Below are positions 51,421-61,082 of a stretch of DNA of 64,000 bases, one piece after another. The DNA comes from CAZPXZ01 sp965219495 (lineage in GTDB: Bacteria; Pseudomonadota; Alphaproteobacteria; Rhodobacterales; CAZPXZ01): positions 3,224,001 to 3,288,000 of the forward strand of contig OZ244777.1 in assembly GCA_965219495.1 (NCBI GenBank), in the 5' to 3' direction. Position numbers and translations under genes: made by a program. A model generated the notes under the pieces. The model saw only the letters and a list, made by a program, of their open reading frames with translations, had not been told where the DNA came from and searched no databases. Every line of letters begins with the position of its first letter. Position 1 is the stretch's first letter.

Positions 51421-51657
51421 ATGAGCGACATTCAGGATCGTGTGGTGAATATCGTGGTCGAGCATCTTGATGCGGAGCGTGACAATGTCACGCCCGAAGC
51501 AAGCTTTGTCGACGATCTGAAGGCGGATTCACTCGATACGGTCGAGTTGGTGATGGCCTTTGAAGAGGAATTCGGGATCGAAATCTCCGACGAAAGCGCA
51601 AATGAGATACAGACGGTGGGCGACGCCATCGCCTTCATTGAGAAGGCCTCGGCTTAG
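51421..51657 (+). CDS. acpP: Acyl carrier protein
   Basis: A 78-residue acidic ACP with the phosphopantetheine attachment Ser in DLKADSLDTVELVMAFEEEF. Length and charge are normal. The start ATG 51421 is certain because homology begins at MSDIQDRVVNIVVEHLD; longer frames upstream are spurious. The 177-base gap after fabG may carry an additional acpP promoter, as is common for this highly expressed gene. Confidence 0.97.
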   Translation: MSDIQDRVVNIVVEHLDAERDNVTPEASFVDDLKADSLDTVELVMAFEEEFGIEISDESANEIQTVGDAIAFIEKASA

Positions 51658-51754
51658 AAAACTGCCCTGGAAAAGCCTTTCCGCCGCCTGCCGCGGCGTC
51701 CCGGCGCTGCATCCCGCATGAGCCGGTGATTCCGCCGGAGAGCACCCGATTACC

Positions 51755-53026
51755 TTGCAAGGCCGGCGCGCTGTAATTACCGGGCTGGGGCTCGTTACGC
51801 CGCTTGCGTGCGGCGTGGAAGCATCTTGGCGTCGAATTGTCGCGGGCCAGTCCGGGGCAGGTCCGATTACCCGCTTCGATGCCGCCGGCTTGCCGTGCCG
51901 CATCGCCTGCGAGGTTCCTTTCGGCGACGGAAGCGGCGACACGTTTCATCCGGATGCGTATACGACGTCCCGGGAACGCAGGAGAATCGACAGTTTCATT
52001 ATGTTCGCGCTTGCCGCCGCAGAACAGGCGGTCGCGAATGCCGGCTTGGCGAGCGCGGATCCGGACCGGCTCAAACGAATTGGTGTCCTGGTGGGTTCTG
52101 GAATCGGCGGGCTTCCTGCGATCGAGAAGAATATTCTCGCCCTCCACAATGACGGTCCCCGACGCGTCGGACCGTTCTTTATTCCGAGCACGCTGATCAA
52201 TCTGTGCTCGGGCAATATCGCCATCCGGTTCGGTTTTCGGGGACCCAACCACAGCGTTGTCACTGCCTGTTCTTCCGGGGCGCACGCGATCGGGGACGCG
52301 GCGCGGCTGATCGCCTATGGAGCTGCCGACGCGATGGTGGCGGGGGGCGCCGAGGCCGCGATTTGCCGGATCGGCATCACCGGGTTCGCCGCCTGCCGCG
52401 CGCTTTCGACCGGATTCAACGATGAGCCCGAACGCGCTTCGCGACCTTGGGATCGCCGGCGCGATGGATTCGTCATGGGGGAAGGCGCGGGCATTGTCAT
52501 CATCGAAGAACTTGAGCACGCGCGGAACAGGGGCGCCGAGATTTTCGGGGAAGTGAGAGGCTACGGGCTCTCCGGCGACGCCCATCACATCACGGCGCCG
52601 ACGCCCGATGGAGAGGGCGCACGGCGGGCCATGGAGATGGCGATCGAGGATGCCGGAATCCCTCCAGATCAGATTGACTACGTGAATGCGCACGGTACAT
52701 CGACGCCGGCGGGAGATGAGATTGAACTCGGAGCGATGAAGCAGGCCCTTGGAAACGCGGTAAATTCTTTGTCCATATCCTCTACGAAATCCGCCATTGG
52801 ACATTTGCTGGGTGCGGCTGGCGCCGTGGAAGCAGTCTTTTCGATTCTTGCGATCCGGGATGGAATCGTGCCCCCGACTCTCAATCTCGACGAACCGGAT
52901 GAGGACATTGACCTAGACTTGACCCCTCACAAGGCGGTCCGGCGGGTAGTTCGCGTGGCGCTTTCCAACTCCTTTGGTTTCGGCGGAACAAACGCGACGC
53001 TCGTGTTGTCCGGTCCGCCCGACTAA
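51755..53026 (+). CDS. fabF: 3-oxoacyl-[ACP] synthase II
   Basis: A 423-residue condensing enzyme that elongates fatty acids. The Cys-His-His triad is visible in VVTACSSGAHAIGDA, YVNAHGTSTPAGDEIE and KSAIGHLLGAAGAVEAVFS. The start is TTG 51755, since homology begins at RRAVITGLGLVTPLACGVE and no ATG or GTG is suitably placed. GGAGAG lies about 12 bases upstream, a wide spacing that may reduce translation. Confidence 0.96.
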   Translation: MQGRRAVITGLGLVTPLACGVEASWRRIVAGQSGAGPITRFDAAGLPCRIACEVPFGDGSGDTFHPDAYTTSRERRRIDSFIMFALAAAEQAVANAGLASADPDRLKRIGVLVGSGIGGLPAIEKNILALHNDGPRRVGPFFIPSTLINLCSGNIAIRFGFRGPNHSVVTACSSGAHAIGDAARLIAYGAADAMVAGGAEAAICRIGITGFAACRALSTGFNDEPERASRPWDRRRDGFVMGEGAGIVIIEELEHARNRGAEIFGEVRGYGLSGDAHHITAPTPDGEGARRAMEMAIEDAGIPPDQIDYVNAHGTSTPAGDEIELGAMKQALGNAVNSLSISSTKSAIGHLLGAAGAVEAVFSILAIRDGIVPPTLNLDEPDEDIDLDLTPHKAVRRVVRVALSNSFGFGGTNATLVLSGPPD

Positions 53027-53035
53027 GTACTCTCG

Positions 53036-54019
53036 ATGGGGGTTTCCCGGGCGCTGTTTCTCTGCTTGGTGGCTGCGGGAATCGGAGCACTCGTGTTTCT
53101 GAACTACGTCGAACGCACGTTTGAATCTCCGGGTCCCCTTCCCGCCGAGATCATGTTGCTCATTCCCCCCGGTTCGGGGCTTTCCGCCACTGCCGGGATT
53201 CTGGCGGTGGCGGGAGCTGTCCAGAGTCGCGACATCTTCGCGCTCGGCGCCTGGATGCAAGGCGCGTCACGGGAACTGAAGGCTGGCGAGTACCGGATCG
53301 CCGCCAACGCTTCGATGTCGGACATCCTGGAAGAACTTCTCGTTGGAGACGTCTACCAGCGCCGCATCACGATCGCGGAGGGGACGACTTCGGCACGCGT
53401 GCACACGGCACTGGACGAGAATCTCTTCCTGTCCGGCGATTCTCCGGAAGCGCCTCTGGAAGGGAGCGTGGCGCCGGACACCTATTTCTTCGTGCGCGGG
53501 GAATCGCGCACGGCGCTTCTCGGGCGCATGACGCGCGCGCAGCAGCGGATCATCGGAGAACTCTGGGAGTCGCGGTCTCCGCGTTTTCCCCTCCGGTCAC
53601 CTCGCGAGGCGCTGATTCTTGCTTCCATCGTAGAAAAGGAGAGTGCGCTCCAATCCGAACGCGCCCGAATCGCCGCCGTCTTTCTCAACAGGCTCGAAAG
53701 GGGCATGCGATTGCAGTCGGATCCTACGGTCATCTATGGGCTCACCCAAGGGGAAATGGCGCTTGGCCGCGCCCTGACGCGGGCGGACCTTCGTTCCGAA
53801 TCGCCTTACAACACGTACCGCATTCGGGGCTTGCCGCCGAGGCCGATTTCGAATCCGGGACGAACATCGATCGAGGCGGCCCTGAATCCGGCCGAAACGG
53901 ACGATCTATACTTTGTCGCCGATGGCGAGGGCGGTCACGCGTTCGCCAGGACGCTGGCCGAGCACAACCGGAACGTCGCTCGCTGGCGCAGATTGCAGCG
54001 GGAAGCGGGAGAAGAATAG
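53036..54019 (+). CDS. mltG: Endolytic transglycosylase MltG
   Basis: A 327-residue membrane-anchored lytic transglycosylase that cuts nascent peptidoglycan strands. It has an N-terminal membrane span (ALFLCLVAAGIGALVFLNYV), a LysM-like region around LKAGEYRIAANASMSDILEE, and the YceG catalytic domain with the active Glu in LILASIVEKESAL plus the downstream QSDPTVIYGLTQG and SPYNTYRIRGLPP. It lies 9 bases after fabF, the usual alphaproteobacterial order. Confidence 0.96.
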   Translation: MGVSRALFLCLVAAGIGALVFLNYVERTFESPGPLPAEIMLLIPPGSGLSATAGILAVAGAVQSRDIFALGAWMQGASRELKAGEYRIAANASMSDILEELLVGDVYQRRITIAEGTTSARVHTALDENLFLSGDSPEAPLEGSVAPDTYFFVRGESRTALLGRMTRAQQRIIGELWESRSPRFPLRSPREALILASIVEKESALQSERARIAAVFLNRLERGMRLQSDPTVIYGLTQGEMALGRALTRADLRSESPYNTYRIRGLPPRPISNPGRTSIEAALNPAETDDLYFVADGEGGHAFARTLAEHNRNVARWRRLQREAGEE

Positions 54020-54678
54020 TGCGGCACTCGCGCATGCATGCACCGCCGGTCTTGCTTGGCCTTGTCGCGGTGATCGTCGCGATCGAGCTGTTTTCCACTC
54101 TGGAATCGAGGATCCGCTGGAACCTGATTGTCCTTGGCGCTTTCGAAGGCGGCACCATGCCGGCGCTGTTGAACGATCCGGCAATGCATCTTGGATTGGT
54201 GCCAACCCTGTTTACGCATGCGTTGCTGCATGGCGGCGTGTTGCACGCGGGATTCAATTCATTGCTGCTGGTGCATCTGGGTACGCCGGTTGCCCAACGC
54301 ATGGGCGCCGTGCGCTTTCTCGTCTTTTTCGCCGGGACCGCGGCCGCGGGAGCGGCGGTCCACAGTCTGCTGTTCCAGCCGGAAGCGGGATACATGGTCG
54401 GAGCGTCCGGCGCCGTTTTCGGAGTCGCCGCGGCCCGGGCCAACATCCTTGCGGATGAGCAGTTCCTGAGGGGAATCGCGAGGCTCAGGTACCTGGCCGG
54501 GCAGGCCGTCGGCTGGATGGTCGCGAATGCGGCGATCTACACGATGATGCTACTGCTGGCGATGGGCGGGGGAATGGGCGGCCTCGTGGCGTGGAAGGCG
54601 CATTTGGGCGGCTATGTCGGTGGCGCCCTGCTGGGCCCGGTCCTCTTGCGAAGCTCCGCTCGACAAGTACGCCGGTGA
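54019..54678 (+). CDS. Rhomboid-family intramembrane serine protease
   Basis: A 219-residue polytopic membrane protein. The catalytic Ser lies in YMVGASGAVFGVAAA and the catalytic His in WKAHLGGYVGGALLGP. The helix with LFTHALLHGGVLHAGFNSLL carries the family's conserved His-x-x-x-Asn pattern. About six membrane spans. The start GTG 54019 shares its first base with the mltG stop, so it may be translated from the fab-mltG message. Confidence 0.92.
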   Translation: MRHSRMHAPPVLLGLVAVIVAIELFSTLESRIRWNLIVLGAFEGGTMPALLNDPAMHLGLVPTLFTHALLHGGVLHAGFNSLLLVHLGTPVAQRMGAVRFLVFFAGTAAAGAAVHSLLFQPEAGYMVGASGAVFGVAAARANILADEQFLRGIARLRYLAGQAVGWMVANAAIYTMMLLLAMGGGMGGLVAWKAHLGGYVGGALLGPVLLRSSARQVRR

Positions 54679-55113
54679 TCCGGCGTTTCCGGCTGGTAGG
54701 GACGGCCAATCATCCGCGACTCGGTGGATTCACATGCGCTGCGGCAAATTCCGCGTACCGTCAAGCATTCGGCATGCTTGAGTGGTGCGAGCGATCGTTG
54801 ATTTGAGGGCTGGTTTCCGGCGCCATGGAGATGGCGCAGGCATCAATGGAACTCGTGCGCCGCCTTTGTTTTCGCGAACGCGACTACCAGCACCGAAGCA
54901 TTCGCGCTAGTTGGAACCGGAACCATGGAGAACTCACGAACCGGATTCCTTGCCTGCGCTATCAAGGCGCTCAGGTTCTTCGACGGTTTCGACGGCATCC
55001 TGATTCTGAGGGGCTGCCGCATGGCCGAATCCGGTTCCGGCTTCTGAAAATAGTACTTTGAATATTCAAGTTGTTCTACGAGATCCATAGTCTTGTGTTC
55101 TTTGTGCTAGTTC
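54679..55113. other. Gene-free stretch
   Basis: About 430 bases after the rhomboid gene with no credible coding frame. AT content rises toward 55040-55110. No terminator hairpin could be identified. Confidence 0.45.
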
Positions 55114-55990
55114 TCATGAGACATGTCCAGTCTCCTGTGGGTTGAGAATTGCGGGGTAGTAGTGTTTGCGCCTAATCGACTTGAATCCTTCGCACCTCGA
55201 GACGGTCGCGATATCCGTGTCTTCGCCTACATTATCATCCGCGCCCGGAAAAACTCGAAAGCAGTGTTTTGTCAAATCCACCAGGAAATTCGCGAGATTG
55301 ATCGCATCCTGTGCAGTCATGGAGGCGTGAACCAACGCTGTTTCCGCGCGTCGTCGCAATGTTGCAATTACTTGTCGCGATGTTTCTTCGGGCAGGCCAT
55401 TCTCGGAAGGTTCGGCATCAGGTTGTCGTCATTGCCAAGCAGCAACCGATTGATCGCGCGGACCTGCCCGTTCCAAATCAACTGGCCGTCGTTCTCGGGC
55501 TTGACAATCAATTGCGGTGGTTGAATTCCTCCATTCTCGATGACGATTCTCCAATTTTCGCGGCGTTCGCATCGGAAATCGTATCCGACTATCAAGAATT
55601 CGAAAATGTTTGGAATTGCAGGGGGCGGGGGTCCTTCCGCACATATGGACCAAGAAATTTTTGCACTACGTCGGCAACCTGATCGACTGGGTATTTCGCC
55701 ACGTGAAGCTGCTCGGTTGAGCCTTCCAGCGACATCCATAAGCGGTGTTCTTCGGCAAGAATTCCAATCGATGCGTTCCCGAAATGACCCATGCCGGTCG
55801 TCATTGCGGCGATGGGAAGGTTCTTGTGAAGATCGAAAACCATTGTGCCGCCCGGCCATGCATGATGAACGCTGGTGGAGTGAACTTGACCCAAGACGCC
55901 GGTGCGACGAACTCATCCATGTGGAATACGGAATGACGCCCGGCGCGCAGGTCCGGCCGATTCGAAACTTACCCGGCGAGGCGCGCTTGA
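55114..55990 (-). pseudogene. Decayed proteasome-like (Ntn-hydrolase-like) gene
   Basis: Coding-like sequence on the minus strand is spread over three frames. In order: MGQVHSTSVHHAWPGGTMVF and AAMTTGMGHFGNASIGILAE (55894-55592); then FEFLIVGYDFRCERRENWRI and LIVKPENDGQLIWNGQVRAI (about 55625-55380); then MTAQDAINLANFLVDLTKHC and EGFKSIRRKHYYPAILNP (55359-55114). The order and the GMGHFGNASIG strand recall bacterial proteasome-beta-like proteins of unknown role. Frameshifts near 55600 and 55365 and the missing N-terminus mean no full product can be made. The family link is from memory. Confidence 0.55.
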
Positions 55991-56076
55991 GTTGAAAGTT
56001 TCAATCGGGCCCGCGTCCCGTTTCAGCGCCGTTTGAAGCTCGAAGCACGGAACACTAACTTGCCGTAGAGAGAGCA

Positions 56077-56931
56077 GTGAAGAGGCGTGCCATGAACCAG
56101 TCCCCACCGCCCGGGAAGACCGAAAGGGCCGATTCCATCTGGGACCAGATTCGGGAAGAAGCCCGGGTGCTCCTTGGCCAGGAACCGGCGATGTCGGGCC
56201 TTGTCATTACCGCGGTGATGAACCAGGCGCGGCTCGAAGACGCGTTGACCTACCGTTTGGCCTACAAGCTCGCGGGTCCGGAGATGAGCGCGATGGCGCT
56301 TCGCGACGTGTTTTCGGAGGCGCTGGAAGTCGCCCCGGAACTGGGCGCCCTGGCGCGAACGGATCTGGAGGCCGTGCGCGCGCGCGACCCCGCGTGCCAC
56401 AGGTACTTGCAGCCGCTGCTGTACTTCAAGGGATTTCTCTCCATCCAGGCAGCCCGGGCGTCGAACGCCCTCTGGAACGCCGGACGGCGGGAGTTGGCCG
56501 CCTTCCTGCAGATGCGGGTGTCGGAGGTATTTGCCGCGGATTTCCATCCGGCCGCCCGGATCGGCAGGGGACTGATGATCGACCACCTGACCGGCGTCGT
56601 CGTGGGGGAAACCGCCGTGATCGGCAATGACGTCTCCATGCTTCACGGGGTGACGCTTGGCGGAACCGGTAAGGAACAGGGAGACAGGCACCCGAAGATC
56701 GGCCGGGACGTGTTGATCGGCGCGGGCGCTTCGATCCTCGGCAATATTCACATCGGCGACGGATGCCGGGTCGGCGCGGGCTCGGTGGTGCTAAGGGATG
56801 TTCCCGCCGGGAAGACGGTTGCCGGGGTGCCGGCTCGGATTGTCGGTGTGGCGGGGAGCGACAGTCCCTCGGCGGTGATGGATCACAGCATCGAGCTCGA
56901 CGAAGGCTACTTCCTCGGGGAAAACATCTGA
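56077..56931 (+). CDS. cysE: Serine O-acetyltransferase
   Basis: A 284-residue CysE, which makes O-acetylserine for cysteine synthesis. The N-terminal helical domain (SIWDQIREEARVLLGQEPAM) is followed by a left-handed beta-helix with hexapeptide repeats. The catalytic His is in GLMIDHLTGVVVGETAVIGN, and HGVTLGGTGKEQGDRHPKIG is the acetyl-CoA region. The frame opens at GTG 56077; ATG 56092 (codon 6, AAGAGG upstream) is the likelier start. It is convergent with pdhC. Confidence 0.95.
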   Translation: MKRRAMNQSPPPGKTERADSIWDQIREEARVLLGQEPAMSGLVITAVMNQARLEDALTYRLAYKLAGPEMSAMALRDVFSEALEVAPELGALARTDLEAVRARDPACHRYLQPLLYFKGFLSIQAARASNALWNAGRRELAAFLQMRVSEVFAADFHPAARIGRGLMIDHLTGVVVGETAVIGNDVSMLHGVTLGGTGKEQGDRHPKIGRDVLIGAGASILGNIHIGDGCRVGAGSVVLRDVPAGKTVAGVPARIVGVAGSDSPSAVMDHSIELDEGYFLGENI

Positions 56932-56959
56932 CTTCGCGGGCGCTGGCCCCGAGCGCAGG

Positions 56960-58276
56960 TCAGACCGCCATCAGCGCCGGATCTTCCATGTAGGTACGGA
57001 AGGACTTGAGGAAGCGCGCCCCGAGGGCTCCGTCGATGGCCCGGTGGTCCACGGAAAGCGTCGCGGTCATCATGTTGGCGGCGACAATGGCGCCATCGCG
57101 CACCACCGCCCGCGCTTCGCCGGCCCCAAGCGCCAGGATGGAACCGTGCGGGGGATTGATCACGGCATCGAAGTTGCGGATTCCGAACATCCCGAGGTTG
57201 GATATGGTGAAAGACCCGCCCTGGTATTCCTGCGGGGCGAGACGACGGTCCCGGGCCCGTTTCGCGAGATCCTTCATGGTCTGCGAGATCTCCGAAATCG
57301 GCAAGCGTTCGGCGGAACGGATGACCGGCGTGAAAAGCCCGCCCTCGACGGCCACCGCCACCGCCACGTCGGAAGTGTTGAATCGAAGCAAGCGGTCTCC
57401 CGCAAACGCGACATTGCAGTCGGGAACGTCGCGAAGGGCGAGCGCGGAGGCCTTGATCACATAGTCGTTGACCGAAACTTTGATTCCGCGCTCGGCCAGC
57501 GCCGCATTGGCGCGGGCGCGGGTAGCCAGGAGCGCGTCGATTTCGACATCTACGGTCAGGTAGAAGTGGGGGATGGATTGCTTCGCCTCCGTGAGGCGCT
57601 TGGCGATGGTGGCGCGCATCGCGTCCAGCGGCAGCTCCTCGTAGCTTCCCTCCGCGTACATGGCCTTGACGGATTCTGCGTTGGCTGATGGCGCCAGTTC
57701 CGGTTGGCTTGGCGCCGGGATCGTCGATGGCCTGGCGGCCGCCTCCTCGACGTCGCGGCGCACGATTCGTCCACGCGGACCCGATCCCTGAAGGCTCGCC
57801 AGGTCCAGTTGGGCATCCTTCGCGAGGCGGCGCGCGAGCGGCGAGGCGAAAATCCGTCCGGGCCCCGATCCGTTCGTCGAAGGCGCGAAGGGCTTTTGGG
57901 GCTCTTGGGTCGTTTCGGCCGCGGTGCGTGCCGGAATCGCCTCCTCGCGAGAAGCTGGAGGCGCATCCGGGACGGGCGTTGTCCGCGGCGCGGGCGCCGC
58001 TTCGGCGGGAGCGTCCAGCGCGTCGGCAGATTCCCCTTCTTCGAGGAGGAGCGCGATCAGCGTGTTGACTTTCACGCCTTGGGACCCTGCCGCGACTTCG
58101 ATCCTGCCTACCGTGCCCTCGTCGACGGACTCCACTTCCATGGTCGCCTTGTCGGTCTCGATCTCGGCGATGACATCACCGGGCGCTACGGCATCGCCTT
58201 CCTTGACGAGCCATTTGGCGAGCGTGCCTTCCTCCATGGTAGGAGAAAGCGCGGGCATTCGGATGGGGATCGGCAC
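56960..58276 (-). CDS. pdhC: Pyruvate dehydrogenase E2, dihydrolipoamide acetyltransferase
   Basis: A 438-residue E2 with three parts. The N-terminal lipoyl domain has the lipoylated Lys in IAEIETDKATMEVESVDEGT. A subunit-binding domain has RIFASPLARRLAKDAQLDLA and GSGPRGRIVRRDVEEA. The acetyltransferase core ends with the catalytic ATLSVDHRAIDGALGARFL. Pro/Ala-rich linkers separate them. The start is GTG 58276 with AGGAG 8 bases upstream; codons farther upstream belong to the pdhB shadow. It lies 10 bases after pdhB. Confidence 0.96.
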   Translation of the reverse strand: MPIPIRMPALSPTMEEGTLAKWLVKEGDAVAPGDVIAEIETDKATMEVESVDEGTVGRIEVAAGSQGVKVNTLIALLLEEGESADALDAPAEAAPAPRTTPVPDAPPASREEAIPARTAAETTQEPQKPFAPSTNGSGPGRIFASPLARRLAKDAQLDLASLQGSGPRGRIVRRDVEEAAARPSTIPAPSQPELAPSANAESVKAMYAEGSYEELPLDAMRATIAKRLTEAKQSIPHFYLTVDVEIDALLATRARANAALAERGIKVSVNDYVIKASALALRDVPDCNVAFAGDRLLRFNTSDVAVAVAVEGGLFTPVIRSAERLPISEISQTMKDLAKRARDRRLAPQEYQGGSFTISNLGMFGIRNFDAVINPPHGSILALGAGEARAVVRDGAIVAANMMTATLSVDHRAIDGALGARFLKSFRTYMEDPALMAV

Positions 58277-58286
58277 TGGAGATCTC

Positions 58287-59678
58287 CTAGCCGCGATAGC
58301 AGACCGCGAGCGCGGCATCGACAATCTCGGAGACCGTCGGCAGCGCCAGTTTTTCGAGGTTTGCCGCATACGGCATCGGGACGTCGCGCCCGGTGACGCG
58401 GATGACCGGCGCGTCGAGCCAGTCGAACGCATCCTCCATCAAGGTCGCGGAAATGTACGATCCGATCGAGCAAACCGGCCATCCCTCTTCCACGGTAACG
58501 CAGCGGTTGGTCTTGCGCACGGACTCGATGACGGTGGAGGTATCCATGGGACGCAGGGTGCGAAGATCGATTACTTCCGCGTCGATGCCTTTGTCGGCCA
58601 GGGCATCGGCGGCTTCCAGGGCGTAACTCATGCCGATGCCGAAGGAAACCAGGGTTGCGTCGTTGCCGGGCCGGGCGACGCGCGCGCGTCCGATCGGAAT
58701 GCGCCAGTCCGGGAGGTCGGGAATATCGCAGCTGTGGCCATAAAGGAGTTCGTTCTCCAGGAAGATCACCGGGTTGTCGTCCTCAATGGCGGAACGCAGC
58801 AATCCCTTGGCGTCGGTGGCGGAAAAGGGCTGAACGACCTTCAGGCCGGGGATTTGCGCGTACCAGCTGGCGTAATCCTGGCTGTGCTGCGCGGCCACCC
58901 GCGCGGCCGCGCCGTTCGGTCCGCGAAACACGATCGGGCATCCCATCTGACCGCCGGACATGTACAGCGTCTTCGCGGCGGAGTTGATGATGTGATCGAT
59001 GGCCTGCATCGCGAAGTTGAACGTCATGAACTCGACGACCGGCCGAAGTCCCCCAAAGGCGGTTCCGACCCCAAGGCCCGTGAACCCGTGCTCGGTGATC
59101 GGCGTGTCAATTACCCGCCGGTCGCCGAATTCATCAAGGAGCCCTTGGGTCACCTTGTAGGCGCCTTGGTACTCGGCTACCTCTTCTCCCATCACGAAAA
59201 CGCGCTCATCCGCGCGCATCGCTTCCGCCATGGCATCGCGCAGCGCTTCGCGCACGGTCTGGCGGATCATCGGCGTGCCCTCGGGGATCTCGGGATCGAC
59301 CACCGAGGAGGGTTCAACTGCGGGGACGGGTGCCGTGGCGTCCGGGGGAGCGGCCGGCGGTGACGGTTCGCGCACAACTTGCGGCTCCTTCGCGGGCGCG
59401 GCAGCGGCGGCATTCTCCAGCGCGGAAGGATCCTCGTCTTCGCCAAGCAGGAAGCCGATCGGCGTGTTGATGGCAATCCCATCCGTGCCATCGGCAACCA
59501 GAATTTTCCCGAGAATGCCGTCTTCGCCGGCCGTTACCTCCATGGTGGCCTTGTCCGTTTCGATCTCCGCGATCACGTCGCCGGAACGCACGGGATCACC
59601 CTCCTGAATGGTCCACCGGGCCAGGGTTCCGGTCTCCATCGTGGGGGACAGCACGGGCATGAGAATGGGACTCGGCAC
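58287..59678 (-). CDS. pdhB: Pyruvate dehydrogenase E1 beta with N-terminal lipoyl domain
   Basis: A 463-residue E1 beta. Residues 1-80 are a lipoyl domain (VIAEIETDKATMEVTAGEDG), joined by a Pro/Ala linker to the transketolase-like core with RVFVMGEEVAEYQGAYKVTQ, DTPITEHGFTGLGVGTAFGG and the C-terminal DAPVIRVTGRDVPMPYAANL. The extra lipoyl domain is characteristic of alphaproteobacterial PdhB. The start is GTG 59678 with no strong ribosome-binding site. It lies 14 bases after pdhA. Confidence 0.96.
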   Translation of the reverse strand: MPSPILMPVLSPTMETGTLARWTIQEGDPVRSGDVIAEIETDKATMEVTAGEDGILGKILVADGTDGIAINTPIGFLLGEDEDPSALENAAAAAPAKEPQVVREPSPPAAPPDATAPVPAVEPSSVVDPEIPEGTPMIRQTVREALRDAMAEAMRADERVFVMGEEVAEYQGAYKVTQGLLDEFGDRRVIDTPITEHGFTGLGVGTAFGGLRPVVEFMTFNFAMQAIDHIINSAAKTLYMSGGQMGCPIVFRGPNGAAARVAAQHSQDYASWYAQIPGLKVVQPFSATDAKGLLRSAIEDDNPVIFLENELLYGHSCDIPDLPDWRIPIGRARVARPGNDATLVSFGIGMSYALEAADALADKGIDAEVIDLRTLRPMDTSTVIESVRKTNRCVTVEEGWPVCSIGSYISATLMEDAFDWLDAPVIRVTGRDVPMPYAANLEKLALPTVSEIVDAALAVCYRG

Positions 59679-59692
59679 GGTAAGGCTACCGG

Positions 59693-60721
59693 TCAGGCTT
59701 CGACATAGACGTCGGTCCAGAGTTCACTCGCGTCCGGTTCCAGGCGTTGTTGTGCGAAGTCGGCGGCTTCGTTGATCCGGTCCCGGACCTCCTTGTCGAT
59801 CCCCTTGATGCTGGCTTCATCGGCGAGCCGGGCATCCAGGATCCGCTTCCGGCAGGCGTCGATGGGATCCCGTTCTTCACGCATTTTCTGGACTTCCTCG
59901 CGCGTGCGGTACTTGGCGGGGTCGGACATGGAATGCCCCCGGTAGCGGTAGGTCTTGAATTCGAGGATGTACGGCCCCTTTCCGGAACGGCAATGGTCTA
60001 CCGCCTTCATCGCGACCTGCTGCACGTTGATCACGTCCATGCCGTCCACCAGTTCGCCCGGAATGCCGAAGGCGGCGCCCCTTGTGTAGAGGTCGGCGGT
60101 CGCCGAAGCGCGCTTGACCGCGGTCCCCATGGCGTACTGGTTGTTTTCGATCGCATAAATCACCGGAAGCGACCAGAGGGACGCCATGTTGAAGCTCTCG
60201 TAAACCTGGCCTTGGTTGGCGGCGCCATCTCCAAAATAGGTGAGGCAGACTCGGTCGCTGCCGCGATAGCGATGCGCAAACGCGAGCCCGGTGCCGAGCG
60301 GGGCGGACGCGCCCACGATGCCGTGGCCGCCGTAGAATCCGGTCTCGGCGCTGAACATGTGCATGGAACCGCCCTTGCCCCGGGAATATCCGTCCCTGCG
60401 GCCGGTGAGTTCCGCCATGACGCCCTTGGGATCCATGCCGCAGGCGAGCATGTGTCCGTGGTCCCGATACGTCGTGATGACGGAATCGCCTTCTCCGATC
60501 GCGGCCTGCATGCCGACGACGACTGCTTCCTGGCCAATATAGAGATGGCAGAAGCCGCCGATCAGGCCCATGCCATAGAGTTGGCCTGCCTTTTCCTCAA
60601 ACCTCCGGATCATCAGCATGCTGCGGTAGTGTGCGAGGAGATCTATGCCCTTCGGTACGCCGGGCGATTTTGCGGGCGCGCGGGAACGCCGGCTGGTCTT
60701 CGGACTCTTGGGCGCGGCCAA
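59693..60721 (-). CDS. pdhA: Pyruvate dehydrogenase E1 alpha
   Basis: A 342-residue E1 alpha that decarboxylates pyruvate with thiamine diphosphate. The cofactor motif is YFGDGAANQGQVYESFNMAS ending in AIENNQYAMG. Other blocks are MLMIRRFEEKAGQLYGMGLI, GKGGSMHMFSAETGFYGGHG and YRYRGHSMSDPAKYRTREEV. The start is TTG 60721, with GGAG about 8 bases upstream and the Lys/Ala/Pro-rich leader typical of the family; the longer frame to 60943 is non-homologous. First gene of pdhABC. No lpd gene is in the window. Confidence 0.96.
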   Translation of the reverse strand: MAAPKSPKTSRRSRAPAKSPGVPKGIDLLAHYRSMLMIRRFEEKAGQLYGMGLIGGFCHLYIGQEAVVVGMQAAIGEGDSVITTYRDHGHMLACGMDPKGVMAELTGRRDGYSRGKGGSMHMFSAETGFYGGHGIVGASAPLGTGLAFAHRYRGSDRVCLTYFGDGAANQGQVYESFNMASLWSLPVIYAIENNQYAMGTAVKRASATADLYTRGAAFGIPGELVDGMDVINVQQVAMKAVDHCRSGKGPYILEFKTYRYRGHSMSDPAKYRTREEVQKMREERDPIDACRKRILDARLADEASIKGIDKEVRDRINEAADFAQQRLEPDASELWTDVYVEA

Positions 60722-61082
60722 TTTCGTTCTCCAGGGACCCTCACCCCTGATTCCGGGGTAATCGAACGTCGGGCATGATAGGATTGCCGTTGCGGTAGCG
60801 CCAGTGCTGCCCCCGTGCGCGCACGCCTCCAGGGACGCCGGACATGTCCGGTCCGGGAACGGCCGGAAGGACTCGCCGGCACGAAGTACGCCAACCGCGG
60901 GACGCCGGGGAAGCGGGCCGGGCCTGCAAGGGACTTCCCGCATGTGCGAAGAAATTTCGCGCGCCGCATTGCCGCCAAAGTGTCATTCTGACATGATGCG
61001 GGAGCAGGTTTCAAGAGCATCATTGGTTGAAGATAATGGATCCAGGCGGGGCGCGACGGAATAAGACAGCGAGGGAAGGCCA
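60722..61082. promoter_or_regulatory. Divergent promoter region of pdhA and the ATP-grasp operon
   Basis: About 360 bases between divergent operons. The left half is GC-rich. The right part (60980-61080) is AT-richer, with TTGGTTGAAGATAATGGATC near the ATP-grasp gene as a possible promoter element. No operator palindrome was identified. Confidence 0.5.

Noticed and set aside
57924..59363. A 479-codon open frame antisense to pdhB and pdhC
   Set aside because: The sense strand carries both pdh genes with all catalytic motifs; the antisense frame has no recognisable domain.
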